A stretch of 64,000 nt of DNA from contig NZ_BMQV01000011.1 of NCBI RefSeq assembly GCF_014648295.1, forward strand, positions 1-64,000, read 5' to 3'. Below are positions 8,651 to 17,389 of this stretch, in pieces. Position 1 is the stretch's first letter, and each line of letters begins with the position of its first letter. The translations under genes were made by a program, and so were the position numbers. Origin of the DNA: Shewanella saliphila. Its GTDB lineage: Bacteria > Pseudomonadota > Gammaproteobacteria > Enterobacterales > Shewanellaceae. The notes under the pieces are model-generated. The model did not search any database, was not told where the DNA came from, and worked only from the letters and a program-made list of their open reading frames with translations.

Positions 8651-11600
8651 GTGAAGACAAAACTAGCCATTGCCATCTCGGCCGCACTAATCTCTAGTGC
8701 AGCATTTGCAGAAACTGCAAGCAAATACAACACCACTGACCGAGTTAATAATGAATACGCAGGTATAAAAGCCACTAAATCAGAAAAGCAATCAACTATC
8801 TCTGCTTGGATGATCAAACTAAATACCCAATCAGTGTCTCAACAATCACGTTTATCGAAAGTCTCTTCAGCTCAAGCTGCTGCATCTATTCAAGAGTCTC
8901 AAGCTCGAGTGTTAAGCTCAATTGAAAGTCTGGGCACTGATATTGAAGTCGTAGGACAAACCTCAAACCTGGTTAACTCGATTTTAGTAAAAGCTGACAA
9001 AGCACAGTTAGTATCACTATTAAAAAACGCTGACGTTGCAGATATTTTACCTATTTACGACTACGAGCTGCATGTAGCAGATAGTGCAGATTATATCGGT
9101 GCAACTGCGGTAATCGAAGCGGGTACTGCATCTGGTCAAGGTCAAACCGTTGCCGTGTTAGATACCGGTGTAGATTACACTCACGCAGCATTGGGTGGCT
9201 CTGGTGACATTGCTGATTATGAAGCTGCAGTAGCAGCGAAAGCAGATATGCCAAACTGGCCGCAAGGTAAAGTCGTTGGCGGTTATGACTTTATTAACTA
9301 CGACCCTAACCCGATAGATGTTGATACTAATCATGGTACTCATGTGAGCCATTCAGTTGTGGGGATCGCACCAGATGTTGAATTGTATGTTTATTCTGTC
9401 TGTGATTCAGGTTGTCCTGGTCTAGCGCAACTTTACGCGTTAGAAGCCGCCATGGATCCTAATGGTGATGGCGATATCTCTGACCGTGTTGACACAGTTA
9501 ATATGTCCCTCGGTGGTGATTTCGGCGACTCTAAAGAAGGCGCTGTTCAAGAACTGATTGATGAAATGGTTGAGCTAGGTGTAAACCTTGTAATTTCAGC
9601 AGGTAATGATGGTGCGACACCATTTGTTGTTGGTGGACCAAGTACGTCTGCTAATGCATTATCTGTCGGCGCAATGACTCACCCAACCGTGACCGCAGGT
9701 AAAATCACAGCAACGGCTGCTGGAGTTGAACTAGCGCCAATTAGCGCTGCATTTAACACCTCTAATGAATTTTCATTTAGCAACACAACCGCCCCATTAG
9801 TACTCCCTACGGATAACTTAAATGGTTGTGATCCATTTGCAGATGACGTCGACTTTACAGGTAAAACGGTAATCATTGACCGTGGTGGCTGTGGTTTTGT
9901 AGATAAAGTCTTTCACGCTCAAGAAAGTGGTGCATCATTTGTCATTGTTGCCAATAACGTAGAGGGTGATGGTGCATTTACCATGGGCGGTTCAAATCCA
10001 GACATCACCATCCCATCTGTAATGATTTCTAAAGAGGAAGGTGATGCACTTAAAGAAGCAATGGCTGAAGGTGATGTTGTATTCTCCATTACTTCAGTAG
10101 AAGTCACCACAGCGGGTGCAATGGCAAGCTTCACCTCACGTGGACCATCAATTGCTGGAACACTAAAACCAGAAATCACAGCTCCTGGCACCTCGATTAT
10201 GACTGCTCACCCAGGGCTCGGTGATGAGTTATCACCTATTAGCGGAACGTCATTCTCTAGCCCGATTACTGCTGGCGCAATGAGTATTATTAAAGAAGCA
10301 TTACCAAATCGCAGTGCGCTTGAAATCAAAGCCACGATGATGAATGCTGCAAACTTGAATGTGACTGTTGAGCCTATCGCATTAAATGAAGATGCTGAGT
10401 TAGCACCGATTAGTTACATTGGTGCAGGCTTGGTCGACATTGAGAAATCAATTAATCTTCCTGTAGCGGCATACGACAAAGATACTATGCAAGCTGCTTT
10501 AGCCTTTGGTCTTGTTTCATTAAGTGAAACAACATCAATGACTAAGACCATTTCTGTGAAAAACTTCTCAGCAGAAGCGAAAACTTACACATTAATGGCA
10601 GAGCAACGCTTCCAAAATGATATCGATTCAGAGGCTGTGACTTTTGAGATGCCAGAAAGCATCCAAATTCCTGCAGGTCAAACGAAAACCTTTGATGTAA
10701 CTGTCACAATTGATCCTACAAGCCTTCCTGAGTGGACCTTGGATTCATCATATGAGTTAGGCGGTACTGCTAGCGAGGCATCTGATGCGCTAACATTATC
10801 AGAATATGATGGCGCAATTAAGTTCATGGATGGTGAAGAGCAAGCATTGCATGTTGTTTATCACATTCTACCAAAAGCGGCTGCAGCTGCATCTGTAGCC
10901 ACTGAAGTGACCGATGACGGTATTGTGAAAACATTAATTAACGTTGGTGCAACAGCAATTACCGCTCCATTTAGCGCACCATTAACAGCAACCAGCCCTG
11001 TTGACATGTCTTTACGCCATGACTTACTCAATGCTTCAAGTGAATTAGCAGGCAGCTCAACGTGTGATGAAGGCATTGCAATTTGGAACACCTTCCAAAT
11101 GCGAGACCCAATTGTACATGGTTTAGTAGCTAGTTATAACGTCGACTATGATATTGATAATGATGGTGTATATGATTTCACAGCAAAAACCATCAACTTA
11201 GATTGGTTCAGCAGCAATACCGTAACATACCCACGAGCACTCTACGGTTTTGTTACGGATTATGGCACAGGCAGCGGAGTCTTCTCTCCGGCTTACCATG
11301 TTACCGGTAATGACTTCTTATCAATCAAAGCTTGTTTTGAAGATATTGGGCTAACAGCTACGGATTTAGGCGCATCTATTGGCGTACGTTTCCGTGTAGA
11401 AGAAGCCGACTGGGCACCTGTATCTACAGGAACAGGAGATGAATCGGAAGCGACGTTATTACTTGACGGCACAGATGCCATAGCTGGTTTAGTTGATGCT
11501 GAAGGCGAAGTGGTTACGGAGCTACAACCAGGCGAAAGTGCAATACTTGTAAGCCAAGTTGGTGGTAACTCTTTAGGTTATATGTTGCTGTCTGATAATG

Positions 11601-12286
11601 GTTCTATGTCAGTTGTTGCAAACACAACGGATGAAGGCAACGAAGCCCCCACAGTTGAAGACCTAGTACTTTATGTAGACAAAGGTGCTGCTGCAGGCAC
11701 TGAACTTGGTCAAGTTGTTGCAACAGACCCTGATATGCTAACAAGCCCAGTATCAGAGTTTATTGTTATCAGCTCTAACTCAAGCATGTTCATGATTGAC
11801 GCTAAAGGTAAAGTCAGCTTAAGCGACACTGCTGTCATTGACCAAACGAGCGAAACCATGGAAGCACAAGTTGTTGCTATCGACACCATGGGTAACCGTT
11901 CTGAAATGGCAACGGTTTCTGTCATGATTAACAACACGACTCCAACTGTTGCGCCTACAGGCATGACAAGTACTGAAGGCTTTATTGTTACAGCACGAGC
12001 GAACGGTAGCGATGCTGACGGCGATACACTAACGTACAACTGGGTACAAACAAGTGGTCCTTCGGTTAGCTTTACCAATGGTGGTGAAAAAATTAGCTTT
12101 ACAGCACCATCAGGTAGTAGCTCAATTAAGTTCTCTGTAACGGCGTCTGATACGCGTGTAGAGAGTGAGCCAGGTACAGCAACGATTACTGTAACCGAAA
12201 AAGAAGAGAAATCTTCTGGTGGTTCTATGGGTTGGTTAACTGCACTATTACTGCCATTAGCTGCATTACGTCGTCGTAAGCACTAA
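8651..12286 (+). CDS. Secreted S8 family serine protease with PA domain and GlyGly-CTERM tail
   Basis: This 1211-residue subtilase has a signal peptide (KTKLAIAISAALISSAAFA), an I9-like pro-region, and the triad Asp171 (AVLDTGVD), His228 (NHGTH) and Ser534 (GTSFSSP), with the oxyanion Asn319 in SAGNDG. A PA domain (around 390-480) is inserted between His and Ser, as in lactocepin/Vpr-type enzymes. The C-terminal part holds beta-sandwich and cadherin/PKD-like domains, and the end SSGGSMGWL plus hydrophobic stretch plus RRRKH is a GlyGly-CTERM signal, cleaved by rhombosortase for surface attachment or type II export. I start at GTG 8651 because AAGGAAG precedes it and the signal peptide begins there; upstream codons at 8624/8627 add an acidic non-signal N-terminus. 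Confidence 0.93.
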   Translation: MKTKLAIAISAALISSAAFAETASKYNTTDRVNNEYAGIKATKSEKQSTISAWMIKLNTQSVSQQSRLSKVSSAQAAASIQESQARVLSSIESLGTDIEVVGQTSNLVNSILVKADKAQLVSLLKNADVADILPIYDYELHVADSADYIGATAVIEAGTASGQGQTVAVLDTGVDYTHAALGGSGDIADYEAAVAAKADMPNWPQGKVVGGYDFINYDPNPIDVDTNHGTHVSHSVVGIAPDVELYVYSVCDSGCPGLAQLYALEAAMDPNGDGDISDRVDTVNMSLGGDFGDSKEGAVQELIDEMVELGVNLVISAGNDGATPFVVGGPSTSANALSVGAMTHPTVTAGKITATAAGVELAPISAAFNTSNEFSFSNTTAPLVLPTDNLNGCDPFADDVDFTGKTVIIDRGGCGFVDKVFHAQESGASFVIVANNVEGDGAFTMGGSNPDITIPSVMISKEEGDALKEAMAEGDVVFSITSVEVTTAGAMASFTSRGPSIAGTLKPEITAPGTSIMTAHPGLGDELSPISGTSFSSPITAGAMSIIKEALPNRSALEIKATMMNAANLNVTVEPIALNEDAELAPISYIGAGLVDIEKSINLPVAAYDKDTMQAALAFGLVSLSETTSMTKTISVKNFSAEAKTYTLMAEQRFQNDIDSEAVTFEMPESIQIPAGQTKTFDVTVTIDPTSLPEWTLDSSYELGGTASEASDALTLSEYDGAIKFMDGEEQALHVVYHILPKAAAAASVATEVTDDGIVKTLINVGATAITAPFSAPLTATSPVDMSLRHDLLNASSELAGSSTCDEGIAIWNTFQMRDPIVHGLVASYNVDYDIDNDGVYDFTAKTINLDWFSSNTVTYPRALYGFVTDYGTGSGVFSPAYHVTGNDFLSIKACFEDIGLTATDLGASIGVRFRVEEADWAPVSTGTGDESEATLLLDGTDAIAGLVDAEGEVVTELQPGESAILVSQVGGNSLGYMLLSDNGSMSVVANTTDEGNEAPTVEDLVLYVDKGAAAGTELGQVVATDPDMLTSPVSEFIVISSNSSMFMIDAKGKVSLSDTAVIDQTSETMEAQVVAIDTMGNRSEMATVSVMINNTTPTVAPTGMTSTEGFIVTARANGSDADGDTLTYNWVQTSGPSVSFTNGGEKISFTAPSGSSSIKFSVTASDTRVESEPGTATITVTEKEEKSSGGSMGWLTALLLPLAALRRRKH

Positions 12287-12330
12287 TTCTGAGTAATTAA
12301 TAATTTGGTAACCCCAAATTAATCAAAAAA

Positions 12331-12359
12331 AACCAGCTGCGTAGGTAGCTGGTTTTTTT
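12331..12359 (+). terminator. Terminator of the S8 protease gene
   Basis: An 8-bp stem, AACCAGCT (12331-12338) with AGCTGGTT (12347-12354), followed by TTTTT, lies 45 bp after the stop codon. Confidence 0.85.
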
Positions 12360-12700
12360 ATGCATCAAATTCGAAGAATCAATATTTTATCTACCCAAAA
12401 ATCATCTGCATAATTAGGGGTTGAAGAAAAATCAACTTGAGGGCGATTTCGAACTAAAAATCTGCCTAGAAATCTGTAATTTAGTCAATAAAAATCAAAA
12501 ATGCTTTAAAACGCTAGGCATTGAGTATCAATGAGTGACTCTTTTTACCATCACGACAAAAACGTATTAGAAAATCACCACAAAACTTAAAAACAGAGAC
12601 CATGAAAGAGATTTTAGGCTGATTAACGTGGGTCTATTGAAGAGATAAAAGCGCAGCTCATCCCAAAGGAATACGCTAAGCTTTTGATTAGTCTAGATAT
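12360..12700. other. Intergenic stretch without recognisable gene
   Basis: About 340 bp between the protease terminator and the tRNA terminator carry no open frame with a ribosome site and no repeat. Because the tRNA 3' end faces this side, I looked for a duplicated tRNA end or integrase remnant and saw none. Confidence 0.6.
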
Positions 12701-12732
12701 AAAAAAGCCCCGACATAAGTCGAGGCTTTTTT
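12701..12732. terminator. Terminator downstream of tRNA-Leu
   Basis: A-run plus GCCCCGAC pairs with GTCGAGGC plus T-run around an ATAA loop, with one mismatch. It lies 9 bp beyond the tRNA 3' end on the minus strand and is symmetrical enough to act in both directions. Confidence 0.8.
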
Positions 12733-12741
12733 ATTTAAATA

Positions 12742-12826
12742 TGGTACCGGTGGGCGGACTTGAACCGCCACGCTCGAAAGCAACGGATTTTGAATCCGTC
12801 GTGTATACCAATTTCACCACACCGGC
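12742..12826 (-). tRNA. leuX: tRNA-Leu (anticodon CAA)
   Basis: The 85-nt gene folds as a class II tRNA. The acceptor GCCGGTG pairs with its 3' partner before an encoded CCA. The anticodon loop is TTCAAAA (anticodon CAA, reading UUG), flanked by the ACGGA/TCCGT stem, then a variable arm and a T arm with GGTTCAAGTCC. Loop and length match E. coli tRNA-Leu(CAA), encoded by leuX. Confidence 0.95.
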
Positions 12827-13174
12827 AGAGATTTTAAACTGTATTGAGTTTTGCAAAGTAATCTAGTTAACTCAAATATCTTTGCAAAGCAATAATACAT
12901 ACTCAATTTATATTGTCACAATTGAGTGTGGGCGATTATACCTTTGCTTGTGACAATGGCAAGCCCTTTAACGATTCTTTTCTATAAAAATCACCTGATT
13001 GCTCAAAAGTCATTCGCATCCCCTTAATCCATGTTCTAAGCGCTTTTTTGTGAGCTGTTTAGCAGATTTAACCTTTCAATAACACCTTGAGTGACAGTAT
13101 TGATCAAGATCACCATTAAGGTGGCAATTTCATTTTATGATGACCTTGATTTCATATTTCAGAGGATAAGAATC
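12827..13174. other. Intergenic region between tRNA-Leu and DUF3149 gene
   Basis: This 348-bp gap holds the tRNA promoter side and, at 13100-13112, an FNR-like box. No gene is seen in it. Confidence 0.6.
13100..13113 (+). promoter_or_regulatory. FNR/EtrA-like binding box
   Basis: TTGATCAAGATCAC matches the FNR consensus TTGAT-N4-ATCAA at all but the last base; a CRP-like reading is also possible. It lies 62 bp before the ATG of the 43-residue DUF3149 gene. Shewanella EtrA recognises the same consensus. Binding is inferred. Confidence 0.5.
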
Positions 13175-13306
13175 ATGGCATTTTGGCTAGATTTAATGTT
13201 TGGTAACCCAATTGGATTACTTTCAATGATTGTAATTTTCAGTACGCTGGGAATTATGTCTTATCTGACGTGGATGTTTATTGTGAAGTCTGCACCGGTT
13301 AAGTGA
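13175..13306 (+). CDS. DUF3149-type 43-residue membrane protein
   Basis: A single hydrophobic helix (about residues 11-36) is preceded by FWLDLMFGNPIGLLS and followed by a short basic tail. This matches the short DUF3149 family of unknown function found in Shewanella and relatives. AGAGGAT lies 8 bp before the ATG at 13175; a longer frame from 13091 lacks a ribosome site. The gene has its own terminator and an FNR-like box upstream, so it is probably a monocistronic unit that responds to oxygen or electron-acceptor supply. Function unknown. Confidence 0.75.
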   Translation: MAFWLDLMFGNPIGLLSMIVIFSTLGIMSYLTWMFIVKSAPVK

Positions 13307-13370
13307 GTCTCTTAATCGGTTAAGTTATTTTACTGCATTATTCAATACTTCCTTGCGAATGATACAATTA

Positions 13371-13396
13371 GGGGGCTTTATAGCCCCCATTTTTTT
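13371..13396 (+). terminator. Terminator of the DUF3149 gene
   Basis: GGGGGCT (13371-13377) pairs with AGCCCCC (13382-13388) around TTAT and is followed by ATTTTTTT. Confidence 0.9.
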
Positions 13397-13412
13397 ACTT
13401 CAAATTTTAAGG

Positions 13413-14024
13413 TTACGCTGCATGCTTTCGTGCTTGAACAAGCCCGTTAATAAAATGCGGTCTGGTTTTAATCAAGTAACTCATTTCTTCAGCACTTGGC
13501 TCTCCTGCCGGCAAACGCAGCACATCGCGATTTAAATATACACGCGCTAGCATCGAAATCTTGTAATCTGCGGTTGGCCCTTGAATCGCGTAATGGCGTT
13601 CATTACCTAGCACCTCTAAAATATTCGTATCGACTAGGTTTTTCACTGCTAACTCATTTTTTGGCAGAGTCAAAATAGTTTGTCCTTGTAAAAAGAACTC
13701 TCGCAGCAAAGCGCGTTCTGCAGGGTCTAATAATTTAACTTTTGCCTCAATAGTTTCTACTGTGCGCTTTTGGCGTAAATTAACGATGGCTTCGTCCACA
13801 ATAAAGGCAAAAAGCTGACTTAAAAAATAAGCCACACCAATAATCAATCCTAAGCCAATAAATTGTCCATAGGCTGTGACAAGGTGATCTAAAGATAAAC
13901 TTACCAGAATATTTTTTGGGGCAAACAACAAACTCGCACAAGTGACCACACCCCATGCCATTACACTGACCAACACACGTTTGCCGTTCAGTAAATTCAT
14001 CATACCTATATTCATTTTCATCAT
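13413..14024 (-). CDS. SieB-like (superinfection exclusion B family) membrane protein
   Basis: The 203-residue protein has two N-terminal membrane helices (about 15-35 and 50-75) and a soluble C-terminal part with LLDPAERALLREFFLQGQ, the block I associate with the chromosomal relatives of the phage superinfection exclusion protein SieB. Phage P22/lambda SieB aborts superinfection, but the chromosomal homologues have no known function. No phage genes surround it: it sits between a DUF3149 gene (convergent) and a MITE-like element. The first eight residues are uncertain because several ATG codons are close together. Confidence 0.6.
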   Translation of the reverse strand: MMKMNIGMMNLLNGKRVLVSVMAWGVVTCASLLFAPKNILVSLSLDHLVTAYGQFIGLGLIIGVAYFLSQLFAFIVDEAIVNLRQKRTVETIEAKVKLLDPAERALLREFFLQGQTILTLPKNELAVKNLVDTNILEVLGNERHYAIQGPTADYKISMLARVYLNRDVLRLPAGEPSAEEMSYLIKTRPHFINGLVQARKHAA

Positions 14025-14641
14025 AGCTCGCTCACAGTGTCAGATTTTTGAACCTAACCCCAACAAAGCAAATATAGTGCCAAGAGAGTATAAATAATAC
14101 CAATTCCACTAATTATCTGGTCATTCAGCGGGAGTTCTGTGCCTTCTAAGCAAGTAATAGAATTGTAGGCATAGTTGCTCTCGGCAACTGCTCCTGCGTT
14201 GCTCTACCTCCTGCATCCATGCAGTCGTACGTCAAAATGCTATTAAGCAGCATAGAAGGCACAGAAACCCGCCTTGTAGGAGGCTCTCAGACTGTCCATT
14301 TCTTTGTTGCATTGTCTTAGAAGGGAATAACCATTATTTCAACAATGCGCCTCAAACTGAACAATCTGAGTGACTCTGATTGGTCACATAATTAATGGAA
14401 ATGGTATAACCTGAATTTGGGATAATAAAACAATGACTAAGTAAAGTTAGGTAATAGAATGGCCGCAATAATCATGCTTTCATCTTACGGCCAATAAAGG
14501 TAGATAGTGGGTGGCGCTCAATATTTTACGACTAGTCATTGCTGACATGCTGAACCGCATTACCTCAAATAGCCAATGGCGTTAACATATAGAGTGTTTA
14601 TAAGATCAGGCGCTTTGACAAAAATATCTGCGTTAACGTGC
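14025..14641. other. Intergenic region carrying a MITE-like element
   Basis: Half of this 617-bp gap is the palindromic element 14096-14408. The remainder (14409-14641) shows no gene or clear terminator for tcdA. Confidence 0.6.
14096..14408. mobile_element. MITE-like element, 313 bp, with 28-bp imperfect terminal inverted repeats
   Basis: The ends 14096-14123 and the reverse complement of 14381-14408 agree at 22 of 28 bases, including TACCA, TTCCA and TAATTAT. Inside, a second inverted pair (TTCTGTGCCTTCT near 14135 and AGAAGGCACAGAA near 14258) makes a nested stem. No coding frame is present. I remember similar intergenic sequences from other Shewanella genomes, which supports a non-autonomous transposable element; the parent transposase is not in the window. 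Confidence 0.65.
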
Positions 14642-15439
14642 TTATTTAGCCGCCAATTTAGTGAGTACTCGACTCACCGCAACAAAAGCAAAGGTGCCCG
14701 TCACCATGGTAATAGCACCAAAACCAGAAGCGCAATCCATACGCATACTGCCTTCCGCCGTTGCTTTGGTATTGCACACACTCCCGTCTGCTTGTGGGTA
14801 AACTAAGTGTTGGCTTGAAAATACCGCATCAACAGCAAAACGACGTTGGACATTTTTACTAAAGTTGTACTCTTTACGCAGTATGTTGCGCACTTTAGCC
14901 AATAAAGGATCTTGGACGGTTTTCGCTAAGTCAGTAACCTGAATTAACGTTGGGTCAGTTTGCCCACCCGCGCCGCCAATCGTCACCAATGGCATTTTAT
15001 TGCGCTTACACCAGGCGATTAAACCTGCTTTTTGTTTAACCGCATCAATACAGTCAACGACATAGTCAATCGTGCCGCCTTGCGATGCTGGGACAAAATA
15101 TTGACTTAAATTATCGAGCGTCACAAAGTCTTCCACTTCATTAACCACGCATTCAGGGTTAATCTCGTTAATCCGCTTTGCCATCACCTCAACTTTAGAC
15201 TGGCCAATGGTAGAGGTTAATGCATGAATTTGACGATTGGTATTGGTCACGCAAATATCGTCTAAATCAATTAAGGTGATTTGGCCAATACCACTGCGAG
15301 CTAATGCTTCGGCAACCCAGGTTCCTACACCACCAATCCCGACCACTACCACGTGGGCCTGCGAGAAAGTCGTCAGCGCAGCTTGGCCATATAAACGACC
15401 AACACCAGCAAAACGATGAGTATAAGATTCAGACAACAT
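14642..15439 (-). CDS. tcdA: tRNA threonylcarbamoyladenosine dehydratase
   Basis: TcdA (CsdL, YgdL) uses ATP to cyclise t6A to ct6A at position 37 of ANN-decoding tRNAs. The 265-residue protein has the E1-like fold, with the nucleotide loop VVGIGGVGTWVAEALARSG near residue 32, the DLDDICVTNTNRQ block, and VVDCIDAVKQK. The RRFAVDAVFSSQ region near 200 is typical for the family. The length matches E. coli TcdA (268). It has no operon partner; csdA/csdE are not in the window. Confidence 0.93.
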   Translation of the reverse strand: MLSESYTHRFAGVGRLYGQAALTTFSQAHVVVVGIGGVGTWVAEALARSGIGQITLIDLDDICVTNTNRQIHALTSTIGQSKVEVMAKRINEINPECVVNEVEDFVTLDNLSQYFVPASQGGTIDYVVDCIDAVKQKAGLIAWCKRNKMPLVTIGGAGGQTDPTLIQVTDLAKTVQDPLLAKVRNILRKEYNFSKNVQRRFAVDAVFSSQHLVYPQADGSVCNTKATAEGSMRMDCASGFGAITMVTGTFAFVAVSRVLTKLAAK

Positions 15440-15961
15440 GGGTTACGCCTCAATTAACAACTAATTTCGAGGCGATTCTAGCCGATTTAACCCTAAAGCT
15501 AAATGCTTGTTGAAGATAAACGGTTAACTGACTCCATTGCACCATTTTGAGGCAAGCATTTTTTACTGCAGACTATTGATTTGATTATTTATTAACCTTG
15601 ATAGACTAAGGTCTAGCGATCCAAGCCATTAATATGCTCAACAATTAAATTAACATACGCTAAACTAACGCCTTACCGCTTTTTCTCAGTGTGCTAGCCT
15701 ACTTAGCAATAAATAGGAACATCCCAAAAGAGGTATATAGACACGAAAAAGTATCATTTTTTGATAATTCACCGTTGTTGTCACAGAAATATTCACAATT
15801 TTTTAGGTAGGGCTTATTTATTTGATCTAGCCCACACTATGACGGTGCTAAATCTGTAAAACTCTGCACCAGATTGTTACAGGATAATATCTGCAACGAC
15901 TTCACTAACTACAACCATGAAAAATGGAATATAGAACATAACGTTCTAGGGAGCATGAAAG
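15440..15961. other. Divergent intergenic region tcdA / porin
   Basis: This 522-bp region is AT-rich and holds the promoters of two divergent genes. A TTGATCTAGCCCACA sequence near 15821 resembles half a CRP site, about 140 bp before the porin start, so the porin leader may be long. No gene is seen. Confidence 0.5.
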
Positions 15962-16969
15962 ATGAAAAAGACCTTAATCTCTGCATCAGTAGCCTCAGTA
16001 CTTACACTAGTTTCTTTTGCTACACTTGCTGAAGGCCCAAGTTTCTATGGTCGTTTAGACTTATCAGTTTCAAGTTCTGATGAAGGCACTACGACTCAAA
16101 ATGGTAAAGAAGGTACAGTTTTAGAAAATAACTTTTCTCTCCTAGGTGTTAAAGGTAGCGAAAAGGTTGCTGACGGTGTTGAAATTTTATACCAAATGGA
16201 ATTCCAGGTAGAAAATACGACTCAAGGTGATGATGTATTTAAAGCTCGTAACACTTTCCTTGGTTTAAAAACTAATGCAGGTACAGTGCTTGTAGGCCGT
16301 AACGACACAGTATTTAAACAGTCTGAAGGTAGTATTGATTTATTCGGTAACTCAAATGCCGATATCGACCGTTTACTTGATGACCAAGATCGTAAAGCTG
16401 ATTTGATTTCGTACTACTCTCCAGTTATTGCTGACTTAGTTACATTAAATGCAACGTATTTAATGGATGACAACTATGAAGGTTCTGATGAAGATCAATA
16501 TGCATTAAGTGCAACTATTGGTGATAAAAAATTCAAAAAGCAAAACTACTACTTCGCAGCTGCGTACAACACAATTGGCGGAACTGATTCTTACCGTGGT
16601 GTTGCACAAGCTAAGTTTGGCGACTTTAAAGTGGGCGGTTTATTCCAAAACACTGAAAGCCAATCTACTGACCAAGAAGGCGATACTTTCTTCGTTAACG
16701 TAGCTTACAACCTAAACGGCGTTAACTTAAAAGCTGAATATGGTCAAGATGATGGTGGTTTTGGTAAGTACTACACAAACAGTGTCGACACTACAGGTAC
16801 TGACATCGAAGTAACTCAAATTACTGTTGGTGCTGATTACCGTGTGTCTAAATCAACTTTAGTTTATGGCCACTATGCTATGTACGAAGGTGAGCACACT
16901 GTAAACGGTGCAAAAATAGACTTAGAAGATGACAACATCTTCACTATCGGTGCACGTTACGACTTCTAA
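15962..16969 (+). CDS. Outer-membrane general porin
   Basis: This 335-residue protein has a signal peptide cleaved after ATLAEG-type residues (about 23), many alternating beta strands and a terminal phenylalanine (GARYDF), as in trimeric Gram-negative porins. Family marks are FYGRLDLS at the mature N-terminus, LGVKGSEKVADGVEILYQMEFQ, KARNTFLGLKTNAGTVLVGRND and the PVIADL loop 3 region. It allows diffusion of small solutes across the outer membrane. GGGAG lies 7 bp before the ATG. The gene is monocistronic and ends in a double hairpin. The strongly biased codons suggest high expression. Confidence 0.93.
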   Translation: MKKTLISASVASVLTLVSFATLAEGPSFYGRLDLSVSSSDEGTTTQNGKEGTVLENNFSLLGVKGSEKVADGVEILYQMEFQVENTTQGDDVFKARNTFLGLKTNAGTVLVGRNDTVFKQSEGSIDLFGNSNADIDRLLDDQDRKADLISYYSPVIADLVTLNATYLMDDNYEGSDEDQYALSATIGDKKFKKQNYYFAAAYNTIGGTDSYRGVAQAKFGDFKVGGLFQNTESQSTDQEGDTFFVNVAYNLNGVNLKAEYGQDDGGFGKYYTNSVDTTGTDIEVTQITVGADYRVSKSTLVYGHYAMYEGEHTVNGAKIDLEDDNIFTIGARYDF

Positions 16970-16983
16970 TCAAGTTGATGCAC

Positions 16984-17037
16984 TTTATGGTGTAACACCA
17001 TAAACTAAAAATGCCAGTCTACTCGACTGGCATTTTT
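16984..17037. terminator. Tandem hairpins after the porin gene
   Basis: A first palindrome, TTTATGGTGT/ACACCATAAA, at 16984-17004 is followed by a strong terminator with AATGCCAGT/ACTGGCATT at 17007-17037. The second has A- and T-runs on both sides and can also stop the opposing gene at 17056. Confidence 0.85.
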
Positions 17038-17055
17038 GATTTTTGGCCCCAAAAA

Positions 17056-17373
17056 CTAAGCAATAACTTGATTAAACACTTCCACATGATGCGACTCAAC
17101 TAACTCTGGCATCACATGATGAAAATAGTGTTCAATGGCTTCTTTAGCGCAATGCTTGTCAAACGCAGCACGGTCGACAAACTTTTCCACAAAGGCGACT
17201 TTATTTTCATCTTCCACACTCACATTTAACTCATAGCGAATACAGCCTAGTTCACGACGAGTATCTGGAATTAAGCTTGCTAATGCTGCGACTAACGCAT
17301 CACGTTGACCGGGCTTGGCAACAAATTGAGCAACACACACTATTTGTTGAGTGTTAATGGCATAATCTGACAT
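17056..17373 (-). CDS. Antibiotic biosynthesis monooxygenase (ABM) domain protein
   Basis: This 105-residue single-domain protein has the ferredoxin-like dimeric ABM fold. FVAKPGQRDALVAALASLIPDTRRELGCIRYEL, split over residues 17-49, and the later FVEKFVDRAAFDKH and PELVESHHVEVF motifs match YgiN-type putative quinol monooxygenases. YgiN oxidises menadiol to menadione, but the substrate of this homologue is unknown. The gene lies 16 bp downstream of an ElaA-type acetyltransferase on the same strand, so the two are likely co-transcribed. Confidence 0.85.
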   Translation of the reverse strand: MSDYAINTQQIVCVAQFVAKPGQRDALVAALASLIPDTRRELGCIRYELNVSVEDENKVAFVEKFVDRAAFDKHCAKEAIEHYFHHVMPELVESHHVEVFNQVIA

Positions 17374-17389
17374 TTATCTTCCTTAAAAT

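Noticed and set aside
12360..12741. Genomic island inserted at the tRNA-Leu 3' end
   Set aside because: No integrase, no repeated tRNA end and no coding remnant was found on the 3' side; the next gene is the protease with its own terminator.
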